DNA of 63,922 nucleotides from Candidatus Muproteobacteria bacterium (GCA_027449605.1 DAIDLH010000040.1:1-63922); one strand, 5' to 3'. Shown: positions 26,399 to 35,717, counted from the stretch's first letter. Program-made: numbers and translations. Notes: a model not told the origin generated them from the sequence alone.

Positions 26399-27214
26399 TC
26401 AAACCCGCTTGAGCAGCACCTCCAGCACGAACTTGCTGCCGAAGTAGGCGAGCAGCAGCAGCGCGAAACCGCCCAGGGTCAGGTGAATCGCCGGACGGCC
26501 GCGCCAGCCGAGCCGCCAGCGCCCGACGAGCAGGACCGCGTACACGACCCAGGCGAGCGCCGCCAATATCATATGATGCGTGAATTTGAGCGCCTGGCCG
26601 AAGATCGCCTCGGAAAAGAACACGCCGCTGACCAGCGTCAGCGTGAGCAGCGCGAAGCCGAAGCCGATCATCTGGAACATCACGCTTTCCATGGTCTGCA
26701 TCGGCGGCAGCGCGCGGAGGAATCCGCCCGGATGCCGGCCGTGCAGGTGGCGTTCCTGCATCAGCAGCATCAGGCTCTGCACCGTGGCCAGGCACAGCAG
26801 GCTGTAGGCGAGGATCGAAACGAAGATGTGCGCCGCCGACACGCTGGAGGTCAGCGGCAGCGACATGTACCCGGGCCAGAGCCATTCCACCATCACCGTC
26901 AGGCCGGCGATCGGCATGATCAGGATGCCGAGGTTGTCCACCGGGCGGATCAGCGAGGCAAAGAGATACAATGCCGCGATCACGCCGGCCACGAGCGAAA
27001 TCGCGGGAGTCAGCGCCAGGTTCAGGCCGGTGTCGAGCCACAGCCGCGTGTACAGCAGCGTCGCGTGCAGCACCACCGCGCCGAGGCCGAGGGCGAATAT
27101 GCCGGTTTTGGCGCTCCCGGTCACGGCCTCGCCGCGCGCCAGGCGCAGGCCGAGCAGCAGGCCGACGCTGAGATACAGCGCCAGGGCGAGGAAATTCATG
27201 ACGGGATTGGTCAT
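26399..27214 (-). CDS. ypjD: Cytochrome c assembly (CcsA/YpjD-like) membrane protein
   Basis: A 271-residue inner-membrane protein with about eight helices of the CcmC/CcsA/YpjD family; conserved histidines lie in SAAHIFVSILAYS and KFTHHMILAALAW, the second pair being the probable haem-contact region. It is divergent from the MBL gene and sits two genes from ffh, the usual ypjD-ffh neighbourhood. The start is ATG at 27214; the long reading upstream in this frame is an antisense shadow of the MBL gene. Its exact role in YpjD proteins is not established. Confidence 0.88.
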   Translation of the reverse strand: MTNPVMNFLALALYLSVGLLLGLRLARGEAVTGSAKTGIFALGLGAVVLHATLLYTRLWLDTGLNLALTPAISLVAGVIAALYLFASLIRPVDNLGILIMPIAGLTVMVEWLWPGYMSLPLTSSVSAAHIFVSILAYSLLCLATVQSLMLLMQERHLHGRHPGGFLRALPPMQTMESVMFQMIGFGFALLTLTLVSGVFFSEAIFGQALKFTHHMILAALAWVVYAVLLVGRWRLGWRGRPAIHLTLGGFALLLLAYFGSKFVLEVLLKRV

Positions 27215-27271
27215 AATGTGCGGCGCCCATGATGGCACAGGTCGGTCTGGCTTTGAAGCGCAAAAGGAAAC

Positions 27272-28072
27272 ATGCATGAGGATTTTGCCAAGGTATTCCC
27301 GCCACCGATGAAAATCCGGATTCTGGGAGCCAGCGGCGGTATCGGCGCGCAGGCGCGCACGACGTCGATCCTGGTGGACAACGACATTCTCGTCGACGCC
27401 GGCACCGGCGTCGGCGACCTGACGCTGGACGAAATGCGCGCCATCGATCACGTGTTTCTGACGCACTCGCACCTCGACCACGTGACCATGCTGCCGTTCA
27501 TGCTCGACACCGTGGGCGCGAGTCGCGCGCGGCCGCTGCGCGTGTACGCGCAGGAGGCGACGCTGGCGACGCTGCGCACGCATCTCTTCAGCGGCGGGCT
27601 CTGGCCCGACTTCAGCCGCATCCCGACGCCCGAAGCGCCGTTCATGACTTACCACGTCCTGCCGGCCGGCGGCGAGCTGACGCTCGAGGGGCGCCGCCTG
27701 CGCAGCATTCCGGTGACGCACGTCGTGCCGGCGGTGGGTTACCTGTTGAGCGGAACGAACGGCAGTCTCGCCTTCAGCGGCGACACCACGACCACGGAGG
27801 AATTCTGGCGGGTGCTGAACGCCACCGGCGACCTGAAACACGTGATTGTCGAAACCAGTTTTCTGGACGCCGAGGAAAAACTGAGCCGGGTGTCCAAGCA
27901 CCTGTGCCCTTCGTTGCTGGCGGCGGAACTGAAAAAACTGAAACCGGGCCCGCGGGTGCACATCACGCATTTGATGCCGGGCGAGGAAGACGCGATCATG
28001 CGCGAGATCGCGGGACACATTCCCGGCGATACGCCGCGGCGACTTATGCGCGGCGAAGTATTTGAGCTATGA
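27272..28072 (+). CDS. MBL-fold hydrolase, class II cAMP phosphodiesterase-like
   Basis: A metallo-beta-lactamase-fold protein of 266 residues with the metal motif THSHLDH (H65, H67, D69, H70), a second-metal aspartate in FSGDTT, and late histidines in THVVPAVGY and ITHLMPGEE. The pattern best fits class II 3',5'-cyclic nucleotide phosphodiesterases. The substrate is not certain. ATG at 27272 is close behind an AAGGAA; ATG at 27308 (KIRILGASGG) is the other candidate and removes 12 poorly conserved residues. Confidence 0.88.
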   Translation: MHEDFAKVFPPPMKIRILGASGGIGAQARTTSILVDNDILVDAGTGVGDLTLDEMRAIDHVFLTHSHLDHVTMLPFMLDTVGASRARPLRVYAQEATLATLRTHLFSGGLWPDFSRIPTPEAPFMTYHVLPAGGELTLEGRRLRSIPVTHVVPAVGYLLSGTNGSLAFSGDTTTTEEFWRVLNATGDLKHVIVETSFLDAEEKLSRVSKHLCPSLLAAELKKLKPGPRVHITHLMPGEEDAIMREIAGHIPGDTPRRLMRGEVFEL

Positions 28073-28076
28073 ATAT

Positions 28077-28186
28077 TTTCACCGCAAAGACGCAAAGAGC
28101 GCAAAGTGAAATAAAATGGGGCTGCGCCAAAAACTATGTCGGTTTTAACTTGAAAGAGGTTTTCTTTGCGTCCTTTGCGGTGAAAT
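28077..28186. repeat. Dispersed palindromic repeat, 'ccgcaaagacgcaaag' family, copy A1
   Basis: Left arm (28077-28106, ttcaccgcaaagacgcaaag) pairs with the right arm (28161-28184, ctttgcgtcctttgcggtgaa) around about 55 unrelated bases, giving a long imperfect hairpin. It fills the gap between the MBL gene and ffh. Other copies are at 32205-32292, 35718-35806 and 43243-43409; arms are conserved and centres are not. Confidence 0.85.
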
Positions 28187-28195
28187 TTAATTACC

Positions 28196-29551
28196 ATGTT
28201 TGACAATCTAAGCCAACGACTGCAAGCCACCCTCAAGCGCCTGCGCGGCGAGGGCCGGCTCACCGAGGAGAACACGCGCGAGGCCTTGCGCGAGGTGCGC
28301 ATGGCGCTGCTCGAGGCCGACGTCGCGCTGCCGGTGGTGAAGGATTTCATCGAGCACGTGCGCGCCAAGGCCGCCGGGCAGGACGTGCTGGCAAGCCTCA
28401 CGCCGGGGCAGGCGCTGGTCAAGGTGGTCAACGACGAGCTGGTCGCGCTCATGGGCGCGGCCAACGAGCGGCTGAACCTGGCGGTGCGTCCGCCGGCGGT
28501 GATCCTGGTGGCGGGCCTGCAAGGTTCCGGCAAGACCACGACCGTCGCCAAGCTCGCGCGTTTCCTGCAAGAGCGCGAGAAAAAATCGGTGATGGTGGCG
28601 AGCGCCGACGTGTATCGCCCGGCGGCGATCGACCAGTTGCAGAAACTCGCGGCCACGATCGGCGCCGAATTCTTCCCGAGCCGCACCGACCAGCAGCCGG
28701 AGAACATCGCGCGCCACGCCGTGGACGAGGCGCGCAAGCGGGTCATGGACGTGCTGATCCTCGACACCGCCGGCCGCCTGCACGTGGACGAGGCGATGAT
28801 GCGCGAGATCCGCGCGGTGCACGCCGCGATCGAGCCGGTGGAAACGCTGTTCGTGGTCGACAGCATGACCGGCCAGGACGCGGTGAACACGGCCAAGGCG
28901 TTCGACGCGGCGCTGCCGCTCACCGGCGTGATCCTGACCAAGACCGACGGCGACGCGCGCGGCGGCGCGGCGCTGTCGATTCGCCAGGTGACCGGCAAGC
29001 CGATCAAGTTCCTCGGCGTGGGCGAGAAGACCAGCGCGCTCGAGGCGTTCCATCCGGAGCGCGTCGCGGCGCGCATCCTCGGCATGGGCGACGTGCTCGG
29101 CCTGGTGGAGGAGGCGGCCCGCGCCGCCGACAAGGAGAAGGCGCAGGAGTTCGCCCGGAAGCTGGCGAAGGGCAAGGGGTTCGACCTTGAGGATTTCCGC
29201 GACCAGATGGCGCAGATGGAGAAGATGGGCGGCGTCGCGAACCTGATGGGCAAGCTCCCCGGCATGGGCGAGGCGCCGGACGCGGCCAAGGCGCAACTCG
29301 GAGACAGGCAGGTGAAGCAGCTGGTCGCGATCATCAACTCCATGACGCCGCAGGAACGGCGCTTCCCGGACACGATCCGCGGTTCGCGCAAGCGCCGCAT
29401 CGCCGCCGGTTCCGGGACGCAGGTGCAGGACGTCAACCGCCTGCTGAAGCAGTTCGATCAGATGCAGAAGATGATGAAACGCATGGGCAAGGGCGGATTG
29501 CAGAAGCTGCTGCGCGATGTCAAGGGCCGTTTGCCCGGTCTTCCCGGATGA
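28196..29551 (+). CDS. ffh: Signal recognition particle protein Ffh
   Basis: The GTPase that binds signal peptides and 4.5S RNA and delivers ribosomes to FtsY. 451 residues: N domain (1-90), G domain with P-loop GLQGSGKTTT, DTAGRL and TKTDGDARGG, and a methionine-rich M domain (about 325-451, with GSRKRRIAAGSGT for RNA binding and a QMQKMMKRMGKGG tail). Length is normal. The palindromic repeat A1 ends 9 bases before the ATG, so its promoter must lie in or beyond the repeat. Confidence 0.98.
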   Translation: MFDNLSQRLQATLKRLRGEGRLTEENTREALREVRMALLEADVALPVVKDFIEHVRAKAAGQDVLASLTPGQALVKVVNDELVALMGAANERLNLAVRPPAVILVAGLQGSGKTTTVAKLARFLQEREKKSVMVASADVYRPAAIDQLQKLAATIGAEFFPSRTDQQPENIARHAVDEARKRVMDVLILDTAGRLHVDEAMMREIRAVHAAIEPVETLFVVDSMTGQDAVNTAKAFDAALPLTGVILTKTDGDARGGAALSIRQVTGKPIKFLGVGEKTSALEAFHPERVAARILGMGDVLGLVEEAARAADKEKAQEFARKLAKGKGFDLEDFRDQMAQMEKMGGVANLMGKLPGMGEAPDAAKAQLGDRQVKQLVAIINSMTPQERRFPDTIRGSRKRRIAAGSGTQVQDVNRLLKQFDQMQKMMKRMGKGGLQKLLRDVKGRLPGLPG

Positions 29552-29657
29552 TATTCGCCGGATGAAAACCGCGCTTTGTCGTTTGATCGGGCTCAGTTAA
29601 CAAACCGGCGGCGACAGCGTATAGTTTCGCCTCCACGAGGAGATACGGAAGGGGATC

Positions 29658-30158
29658 ATGGCAACGGAACATCACAGAGAAACGACGCAGCACCGCCCCC
29701 GCGCTCCGGAGCGCCGTGCCGTCACCCAGGACACGATACAGAAACTGATCGCGGAACGGACCGAGATGCTGGCGCTGTACTGCCAGCTGGCCGGCATCGA
29801 TCCCTACAAGAACGGAAAGAATTCGCGCGCCAAGCCGGACCAGGAGCAGCTCCAGAAATTCTGCCAGGTGCTGGTGGACTACATCGCCGCCGGCCATTTC
29901 AGTCTTTACGAGCGCATCGTCAACGGCACCGAACGCCGCCAACAGGTTTCGCAGCTGGCGGAAAAACTTTATCCGCAGATCGCCAGCTCCACCGAGGCCG
30001 CGCTCGACTTCAACGACAAGTACGATTGCGGCGATCACTGCGAGATCGGCCTGGCGTTTGCCGACGACCTGTCGCAGCTCGGCGAAAAACTCGCCGCCCG
30101 CATCGAGCTCGAAGACAGGATGATCAAGCACCTCGTCGAGAGTCGCCGGTCTTCGTAG
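29658..30158 (+). CDS. Rsd/AlgQ-family sigma-70-binding regulator
   Basis: A predicted helical protein of 166 residues resembling the anti-sigma-70 factors Rsd (Escherichia) and AlgQ (Pseudomonas). Matching stretches are ERTEMLALYCQLAGIDP, QKFCQVLVDYIAAGHFSLYE and TEAALDFNDKYD, which align with the core helices of that family. The first ~28 residues are a His/Arg-rich extension. A good Shine-Dalgarno (aaggggatc) precedes the ATG. Role: sequestering the housekeeping sigma factor on entry to stationary phase (family knowledge). Confidence 0.85.
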   Translation: MATEHHRETTQHRPRAPERRAVTQDTIQKLIAERTEMLALYCQLAGIDPYKNGKNSRAKPDQEQLQKFCQVLVDYIAAGHFSLYERIVNGTERRQQVSQLAEKLYPQIASSTEAALDFNDKYDCGDHCEIGLAFADDLSQLGEKLAARIELEDRMIKHLVESRRSS

Positions 30159-30162
30159 GAAG

Positions 30163-30306
30163 TCTTTAAGTCCGCTCGTGGTGAGCCTGTCGAACCATGA
30201 ACGGACTAATCGCCTGACATATACCGCGTTTCGCCTTTACCCTTCGATAAACTTGTCCCGGTTGCACCGTTCGGTCTTCGACAAGCTCAGACCGAACGGC
30301 GAGACG
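30163..30306. repeat. MITE/REP-like repeat, copy 2 of the 'gagcctgtcgaac' family (degraded)
   Basis: Contains gtggtgagcctgtcgaacca and gtcttcgacaagctcagac, the same arms as at 21975-22105, but the outer terminal repeats are eroded (gaagtctttaagtcc on the left) and a second partial arm (cccttcgataaacttgtccc) lies inside. It occupies the gap between the Rsd-like gene and moaA. Confidence 0.7.
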
Positions 30307-30320
30307 GAGGGTTGGGACCT

Positions 30321-31307
30321 CTAACCCCCGGTCCGGGACATGAACCGCACGATTTTCCGGGGCTGTTCCCGGAATTCGTGCCGTTCCGGCTTGCGCGCGA
30401 TCGCCGCGCGGATCGCCGCCTTCAGTTCCGCGTCGCCGATTCCCTGCCGCAGCAGCGGGCGCAATTCCAGTTTGTCCTCCTGGCCGAGACACAGATAAAG
30501 CGCGCCGTCCGCGGACAGACGCACGCGGTTGCAGGTTTCGCAGAAGTGCTGCGAGATCGGCGTGATGAAACCGATGCGCAGATTCGTGCCGGCGACGCCG
30601 ACGTACCGCGCCGGGCCGCCGCCCGGCATTACCGCCGGCACCAGCTCGAATTTCGTTTCGAGCCGCCGCCGCACTTCCTCGAGACTCAGGTAACGATCCG
30701 TGGCCGAGCGGCCGGTGTCGCCCATGGGCATGGTTTCGATCAGCCGCAGCGTGAAGTCGTGCGCGGCGCAGAAATGCACCATGTCCTCGATCTCGTCGTC
30801 GTTCACGCCCTTCATCACCACCATGTTGATCTTGATCGGGCGCAGGCCGGCGTCGCGCGCCGCCGCCAGCCCGTCGAGCACCTTGTTCAGTTTGCCGCCG
30901 CGGGTGATGGCGTGGAAACGTTCCGGCCGGAGCGAATCGAGGCTGACGTTGATGCGCTGCACGCCGGCCCGGAACAGCGCACGCGCGTGTTTTTTCAGTT
31001 GCACCGCGTTGGTGCTGAGCGACAGGTCGTCGAGATGCGGCAGCGCCCGCAACCGCGCGGCCAGTTCCGGCAATTGATGGCGCGTCAGCGGTTCGCCGCC
31101 GGTGAGGCGCACGCGGCGCACGCCGAGCTCGGTGAAGGCGCGCATGACGCGCTCGATTTCGTCGAACGTGAGCCAGTGCTCCGGTTCGGAAAAATCCCGA
31201 TAGTTTTCCGGCAGGCAATAGGTGCAGCGCAGGTCGCAGCGGTCGGTGACCGACAGACGCACGTATTCGATCGCGCGGTGGAAAGAATCGATGAGCCGGG
31301 GTTCCAT
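30321..31307 (-). CDS. moaA: GTP 3',8-cyclase MoaA
   Basis: Radical-SAM enzyme for the first step of molybdenum cofactor synthesis. 328 residues with the N-terminal SAM cluster C24-x3-C28-x2-C31 (CDLRCTYC), the LTGGEPL block, the C-terminal second cluster C256-x2-C259-x13-C273 (FCETCNRVRLS) and the required C-terminal Gly-Gly. It is single in the window without moaB/C/D/E. Presence of MoCo synthesis fits enzymes such as formate or sulfite dehydrogenases, none of which is in this window. Confidence 0.97.
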   Translation of the reverse strand: MEPRLIDSFHRAIEYVRLSVTDRCDLRCTYCLPENYRDFSEPEHWLTFDEIERVMRAFTELGVRRVRLTGGEPLTRHQLPELAARLRALPHLDDLSLSTNAVQLKKHARALFRAGVQRINVSLDSLRPERFHAITRGGKLNKVLDGLAAARDAGLRPIKINMVVMKGVNDDEIEDMVHFCAAHDFTLRLIETMPMGDTGRSATDRYLSLEEVRRRLETKFELVPAVMPGGGPARYVGVAGTNLRIGFITPISQHFCETCNRVRLSADGALYLCLGQEDKLELRPLLRQGIGDAELKAAIRAAIARKPERHEFREQPRKIVRFMSRTGG

Positions 31308-31425
31308 GTCGTGTAACTATAAGAGCATCGCGAGGCGGCGTACACCACGGAAACAGTACGGGTATGACCGGCGTCCCGCCGACGGGTTCCGCCGCGATGA
31401 AGCTTGCCGCCACGGCGGGCCGGCG

Positions 31426-32178
31426 TTATTTCAGGAAGTCGGCGGCGTTCATGGCCCGGCCGTTCACGCCGCGGCTGTCGGGTCCGAGCAGGTAAAGATA
31501 GGCGGGCATGATGTCCTCCGGCGCGGCGAGGGCGTCGCGGTTTTCGCCGGGGTAGGCGCGGGAGCGCAGCCTGGTGCGCACCGCGCCGGGGTCCAGGCTG
31601 TTGGCGCGGAGATTTTCGCCGGAGGAAATTTCGTCGGCCACGATCTGCATCAGCCCTTCGAGACCGAAGCAGGACACGCCATAGGCGCCCCAGTAGGCGC
31701 GCCCGCGGCGGCCGACGTCGGCGGTGGTGAAGACGATCGAGGCGTCGGCGGATTTCCGCAGCAGCGGCAGGCAGGCGCGGGTCAGCAGCCAGGCGGCGTG
31801 CAGGTTCACCTGCATCACGCGATACCACATGTCCGGTTCGTAGAGATCGACCGGCGTGAGCGTGCCGGCGTCGGCGGCGTTGTGCAGCAGGCCGTCGAGG
31901 CGGCCGAATTCCTTCTCGACGGTCTGCGCCACCTGTTCGTAATGCGCCGGGGTGGCCTGGGCCAGGTCGAGCGGCAGTATCGCCGCCTGCGGCCCGCCGC
32001 GGCGCTCGATTTCGTCGTACACTTCTTCCAGTTTCGCGGCGGTGCGCCCCAGCAGGATCACGTTCGCGCCGTGCGCGGCGAACGCCAGCGCCGCGGCGCG
32101 GCCGATGCCGTCGCCGGCGCCGGTCACGAGTATGTGGCGCGCGGCGAGAAGGTCGGGAGCGGGCGTGTAACGCGGCAT
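31426..32178 (-). CDS. yciK: YciK-like short-chain dehydrogenase
   Basis: NAD(P)-dependent oxidoreductase of 250 residues with the cofactor motif TGAGDGIGRA, the NAAD block and an active-site-type YxxxC (YGVSCFG) where classical SDRs have YxxxK; in this protein the tyrosine is kept but the lysine is not at the usual place. Family and position relative to gph/mupP and ubiG match YciK of Pseudomonas. The substrate is unknown. Confidence 0.85.
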   Translation of the reverse strand: MPRYTPAPDLLAARHILVTGAGDGIGRAAALAFAAHGANVILLGRTAAKLEEVYDEIERRGGPQAAILPLDLAQATPAHYEQVAQTVEKEFGRLDGLLHNAADAGTLTPVDLYEPDMWYRVMQVNLHAAWLLTRACLPLLRKSADASIVFTTADVGRRGRAYWGAYGVSCFGLEGLMQIVADEISSGENLRANSLDPGAVRTRLRSRAYPGENRDALAAPEDIMPAYLYLLGPDSRGVNGRAMNAADFLK

Positions 32179-32204
32179 ATAAAGGAAGTTCTGATTATAC
32201 GGTC

Positions 32205-32292
32205 ATTCACCGCAAAGACGCGAAGAATGCAAAGAAAAGCTCAGGAGAGTAAAACCCAAGGAATCTTTGCGCTCTTTGCGCCTTTGCGGTAA
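32205..32292. repeat. Dispersed palindromic repeat, 'ccgcaaagacgcaaag' family, copy A2
   Basis: Left arm ttcaccgcaaagacgcgaag at 32205-32226, right arm gcgctctttgcgcctttgcg at 32270-32288. The same arms as A1, A3 and A4. Lies just upstream of the yciK-like gene. Confidence 0.85.
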
Positions 32293-32416
32293 GCAATGTT
32301 ATTCATAGTGCGTGGCAGGATGGTGCGGATTGTAACGCAAGCCGCGCCGTCGCGCAGTGGTCACGCGCGGCATTCCTGATTATCATGTCACCGGGACCAA
32401 GACTTGAGGGAACATC

Positions 32417-32632
32417 ATGAAGAAATTCTTTATCGGATTAGTGATCGGCTTGCTCGTCGCCTTCCCGCTGGGCATCAACTTCGGCCGGGACGTGCCGCTG
32501 CTGAGCAATCCGTTCGCGGCCAAGCCCGACATCACCGAACGCGTCAAGGAACGCACCGGCGAGCTGTTCAAGGAGACGAAGGAGGCGATCCACGACGCCA
32601 CCAAACCGGCCAGGGACAAGCTGGAAAAGTAA
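32417..32632 (+). CDS. Small single-helix (YtxH-like) protein
   Basis: 71 residues: a short lysine-led start (MKKF) then one hydrophobic helix (about 5-20, IGLVIGLLVAFPLG) and a charged helical tail (about 38-71, KERTGELFKETKEAIHDATK). A gaggga sequence lies 7 bases before the ATG. This helix-plus-amphipathic-tail layout resembles YtxH/apolipoprotein-like stress proteins, but the family assignment is weak. Function is unknown. Confidence 0.7.
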   Translation: MKKFFIGLVIGLLVAFPLGINFGRDVPLLSNPFAAKPDITERVKERTGELFKETKEAIHDATKPARDKLEK

Positions 32633-32639
32633 TTCCGAT

Positions 32640-32707
32640 GTAGGGTGGGCATTGTCCACCGTCGAACAATCAGCGAAGCCGTGATGGTGGGCGATGCCCA
32701 CCCTACG
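32640..32707. repeat. Hairpin repeat of the 'gtagggtgggc' type
   Basis: gtagggtgggcattgtccacc at the left pairs with ggtgggcgatgcccaccctac at the right with few mismatches, enclosing about 25 bases. It lies between two convergent genes (32417-32632 and the response-regulator gene) and could end transcripts from either side. Sequences of this type are common dispersed elements. Confidence 0.75.
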
Positions 32708-32764
32708 GGCCGCATGATTCGCTCTTTCATCGAGGGAAGGCTTCGATAGCTGACTACATTGTCC

Positions 32765-33766
32765 TCAGGCGAACCGGGTTTTCCCGTCGTCGTTGACGCA
32801 AATGCGGTTGCGGCCGTTCTTCTTGGCGAGATAGAGGCGACTGTCCGCGACGCCCAGCAACTGGTCGATGTCCTCCGCGGGATCCACGCCGAACGAGGAA
32901 ATGCCGATGCTGACGGTGATCGGCACGATCTTGTCGCCGACGATGAATTGCTCGCGTTCGATGGCGACGCGGATGCGCTCCGCCAACACCGCGGTGCCGA
33001 GACGGTTGAAGTCCGGCAGCAGGATGGCGAACTCCTCGCCGCCGATGCGCGCCACCGTACCCGCGCCATGCGTCAGTTCCATCAGGATATTCGCCACCAC
33101 GATCAGCGCCTCGTCGCCGGCCTGGTGGCCGTAGGTGTCGTTGATCTTCTTGAAGTGGTCGATGTCGAGCAAAATTACCGACAGGTCCGACACGTAACGC
33201 CGCGCCATCGCCAGCACCCGCGCGCCGTTCTCGAAGAAAGCGCGCCGGTTCTTGATCCTGGTCAGCGCGTCGGTGGTGGCCTGTTCCGCCAGCGCCTTCT
33301 GGCTGGATTCGAGCTCGCGGATGGTGCGCGCCAGCCGGTAATGCACGTTGACGCGCGCCTGGATTTCCATTTCGTCGATCGGCTTGGTGATGAAGTCGTT
33401 CGCGCCGTTGAGAAACGCCAGGTTGCGGTCGATGTTGTCCTCGGCCGTGGTCATGACGATGACCGGCATGTTCCTGAAGCGATCGTTCTCGTCCTTGCGG
33501 ATGTTGACCAGCAACTGATGGCCGTTCATGTTCGGCATGTGGATGTCGGTGATGACGAGCGCGATGTCGGGGCGCTGTTCCAGCATTTGCCAGGCCTGCA
33601 CGCCGTCCTTCGCGTGCAGCATGCGGTAGCCGCCGCCGAGATATTTCGACAGCAGCGCCGTGGTCGTCATGGAATCTTCCACCAGCAGCAGCAGCGGCAG
33701 TTCGTCCGTATTCTTGGCGTGTTCGTGCGGCACTTTCAGGTTGAGCGATCCATGGCGTTCAACCAA
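32765..33766 (-). CDS. Response regulator with diguanylate cyclase (GGDEF) output
   Basis: Two-component regulator of 333 residues that should make c-di-GMP on phosphorylation. Receiver domain about 24-145 with phospho-acceptor D74 (ITDIHMP) and KPI at about 128-130; a short coiled linker; GGDEF domain about 165-325 with active-site GGEEF at 242-246. No RxxD inhibitory site precedes it. The apparent start is TTG at 33766; no ATG lies before the receiver domain. No cognate histidine kinase is adjacent. Confidence 0.93.
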   Translation of the reverse strand: MVERHGSLNLKVPHEHAKNTDELPLLLLVEDSMTTTALLSKYLGGGYRMLHAKDGVQAWQMLEQRPDIALVITDIHMPNMNGHQLLVNIRKDENDRFRNMPVIVMTTAEDNIDRNLAFLNGANDFITKPIDEMEIQARVNVHYRLARTIRELESSQKALAEQATTDALTRIKNRRAFFENGARVLAMARRYVSDLSVILLDIDHFKKINDTYGHQAGDEALIVVANILMELTHGAGTVARIGGEEFAILLPDFNRLGTAVLAERIRVAIEREQFIVGDKIVPITVSIGISSFGVDPAEDIDQLLGVADSRLYLAKKNGRNRICVNDDGKTRFA

Positions 33767-33826
33767 AATATAGCACGCGTCGGACCGGACGATCGTGAAT
33801 GAACGACCGTTCCGGTCGGAGATTCC

Positions 33827-35047
33827 CTAGCCAGGCTGCACGTCGCGCACAGCTTTTTCGATCGGCTCCGGCTCCGCCAGCGCCTTGTCTCCGCCCACGC
33901 CCATCTCGGAGAACTTGCGCGCGCCGGGCAGCAGCTTGGCCTCGTACGATCCCACCGCCTTGTTGTAATCGGCGACCGCGCCGTTGAGGCTGCGCCCGAG
34001 CTTCATGAGGTGCTCGCTGAAGGTGGCGAGTCGGCCGTAGAGTTCCTCGCCGACGTCGCGGATTTTCTCGGCGTTGGCCGCGAGGCTTTCCTGGCGCCAG
34101 CCGTAGGCCACGGCGCGCAGCAGTGCGACGAAGCTCGTCGGCGTGGTGAGGATGACCTTCTGTTTCATCGCGTCCTCGATCAGCTCGCGGTCGAGGTCGA
34201 GCGCCGCGGTCAGGAACTGCTCGCCGGGGATGAACAAGATCACGAAGTCCGGCGCGTTCTTGAACTGCGTCCAGTAGCTCTTGCTCGACAGCTCGCGCAC
34301 GCGCTCGCGCACCTTGCGCGCGTGATGTTCGAGGTGCTTGCGGCGCGTCTCGTCGTCGGTGGCCTCGACCGCGCTGAGATAGGCGTCGAGAGGCGTCTTC
34401 ACGTCCACCACGATCTCGCGCCCGCCGGGCATGCGCACGATCATGTCCGGGCGCATCCGGCCTTCCTCGGCGCCGGTGTTTTCCTGTTCGTAGAAGTCGC
34501 AGTGCTCGACCATGCCGGCGAGCTCGGCGATGCGCTTGAGCGTCAGCTCGCCCCACTGGCCGCGCACCTCCGGGCGGCGCAGCGCCTGCACCAGGTTGCG
34601 CGTCTCGCCCTGCAGCAGTTGCTGCGTCTGGGTCATGGTTTCGAGATGCTTGGTGAGCGAGCCGTAGGCCTGCTTGCGCTCGTTTTCCATCAGCCGGATC
34701 TGCTGCTCGGTTTTTTCCAGCGCCTCACGCACCGGCTTGATCAGGTTCTCGACCGCCTTTTCCTTCAATTCGAGATCGCCTTTGGCCTGCACGTGGAATT
34801 GCTTGAGCGTTTCCTGCGCCAGTTGCAAGAACGCCTGGTTGTTGTCCTTGAGCGCGCGGTTGGAGAGGGCGGCGAAGGTTTGTTCGAGTCCGGCGAGTTT
34901 TTCCTGCGCCGCCTTGCGTTCCAGTTCGAGCGTGGTCACGAGTTCCGTCAGCCGCTTCTGGCTGCGCAGATGCGCGACCAGCCAGCCGATCGCGACTGCC
35001 AGCAGGATCACGACGGCGGTAATAATAAGTGTCACGACGTTAGACAT
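33827..35047 (-). CDS. rmuC: DNA recombination protein RmuC
   Basis: A predicted nuclease-fold protein of the RmuC family that limits recombination at inverted repeats. 406 residues: an N-terminal membrane helix (about 5-25, VVTLIITAVVILLAVAIGWL), a long coiled coil (about 28-150) and the RmuC domain (about 165-350, with RPEVRGQWGE, DMIVRMPGGREIVVDVKTPLDAYL and FVILFIPGEQFL). Start overlaps the end of gph by 8 bases, so the two are coupled. Confidence 0.95.
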   Translation of the reverse strand: MSNVVTLIITAVVILLAVAIGWLVAHLRSQKRLTELVTTLELERKAAQEKLAGLEQTFAALSNRALKDNNQAFLQLAQETLKQFHVQAKGDLELKEKAVENLIKPVREALEKTEQQIRLMENERKQAYGSLTKHLETMTQTQQLLQGETRNLVQALRRPEVRGQWGELTLKRIAELAGMVEHCDFYEQENTGAEEGRMRPDMIVRMPGGREIVVDVKTPLDAYLSAVEATDDETRRKHLEHHARKVRERVRELSSKSYWTQFKNAPDFVILFIPGEQFLTAALDLDRELIEDAMKQKVILTTPTSFVALLRAVAYGWRQESLAANAEKIRDVGEELYGRLATFSEHLMKLGRSLNGAVADYNKAVGSYEAKLLPGARKFSEMGVGGDKALAEPEPIEKAVRDVQPG

Positions 35048-35708
35048 CGCTTTTCAGCCAGTCGAGAATTTCGAGCGGCGCGCGGATCATGCCGTCGGCG
35101 CCCCAGTTTTGCGGTTTTTCATCGTTGCTAATGTACCCGAACAGCGCCACCAGCGTCTTCATGCCGGCGCGCCGGCCGGCGATGATGTCGCGCTCGGCGT
35201 CGCCCACGTACAGGCATTCTGGCGGCTGGCTGCCGGCCTGCGTGCACGCCAGCAGCATCGGTTCCGGATGCGGCTTGCGGTTGGGCACGGTGTCGCCGCT
35301 GACCACACACGCCGGCGCGGGATCGAGTCCGAGGCCGGTCACCAGCGGATCGGTGAGGAACGCCGGTTTGTTGGTGACGATGCCCCAGTTGATGCCCTGG
35401 CGTTGCAGCGATTTCAGCAGCGGTTCGATGCCCTCGAACGGTTTCGTGTGCTTGCACAGATCGGCGGAATAGAGCACCAGAAACCGCTCACGCAGCCGGT
35501 CGAAACCGTCGTCACCGGGACCGACGTTGAAGCCGAGCTTAATCAGCGCCGTGGCGCCATGCGACACCTCGGGGCGGATGGTTTCATAGGGCAGGGCCTG
35601 CTTGCCTTGCTCCACCAGCAGCGTGTTCAGCGCATGCGCCAGGTCCGGCGCGGTGTCGGCCAGCGTGCCGTCGAGATCGAAGAGGACGGTGCGGATTTTG
35701 GAAGGCAT
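35040..35708 (-). CDS. gph: HAD-family phosphatase (Gph/MupP-like)
   Basis: A phosphoglycolate phosphatase-type HAD hydrolase of 222 residues: catalytic DLDGTL near residue 11, IVTNKP for motif II/III and VGDAERDIIAGRRAGM for motif IV. In Pseudomonas the homologue in this neighbourhood, next to ubiG and yciK, is MupP, a MurNAc-6-phosphate phosphatase of peptidoglycan recycling, so MupP is as likely as Gph. It lies between rmuC (overlapping) and ubiG. Confidence 0.9.
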   Translation of the reverse strand: MPSKIRTVLFDLDGTLADTAPDLAHALNTLLVEQGKQALPYETIRPEVSHGATALIKLGFNVGPGDDGFDRLRERFLVLYSADLCKHTKPFEGIEPLLKSLQRQGINWGIVTNKPAFLTDPLVTGLGLDPAPACVVSGDTVPNRKPHPEPMLLACTQAGSQPPECLYVGDAERDIIAGRRAGMKTLVALFGYISNDEKPQNWGADGMIRAPLEILDWLKSDV

Positions 35709-35717
35709 TTATGAATG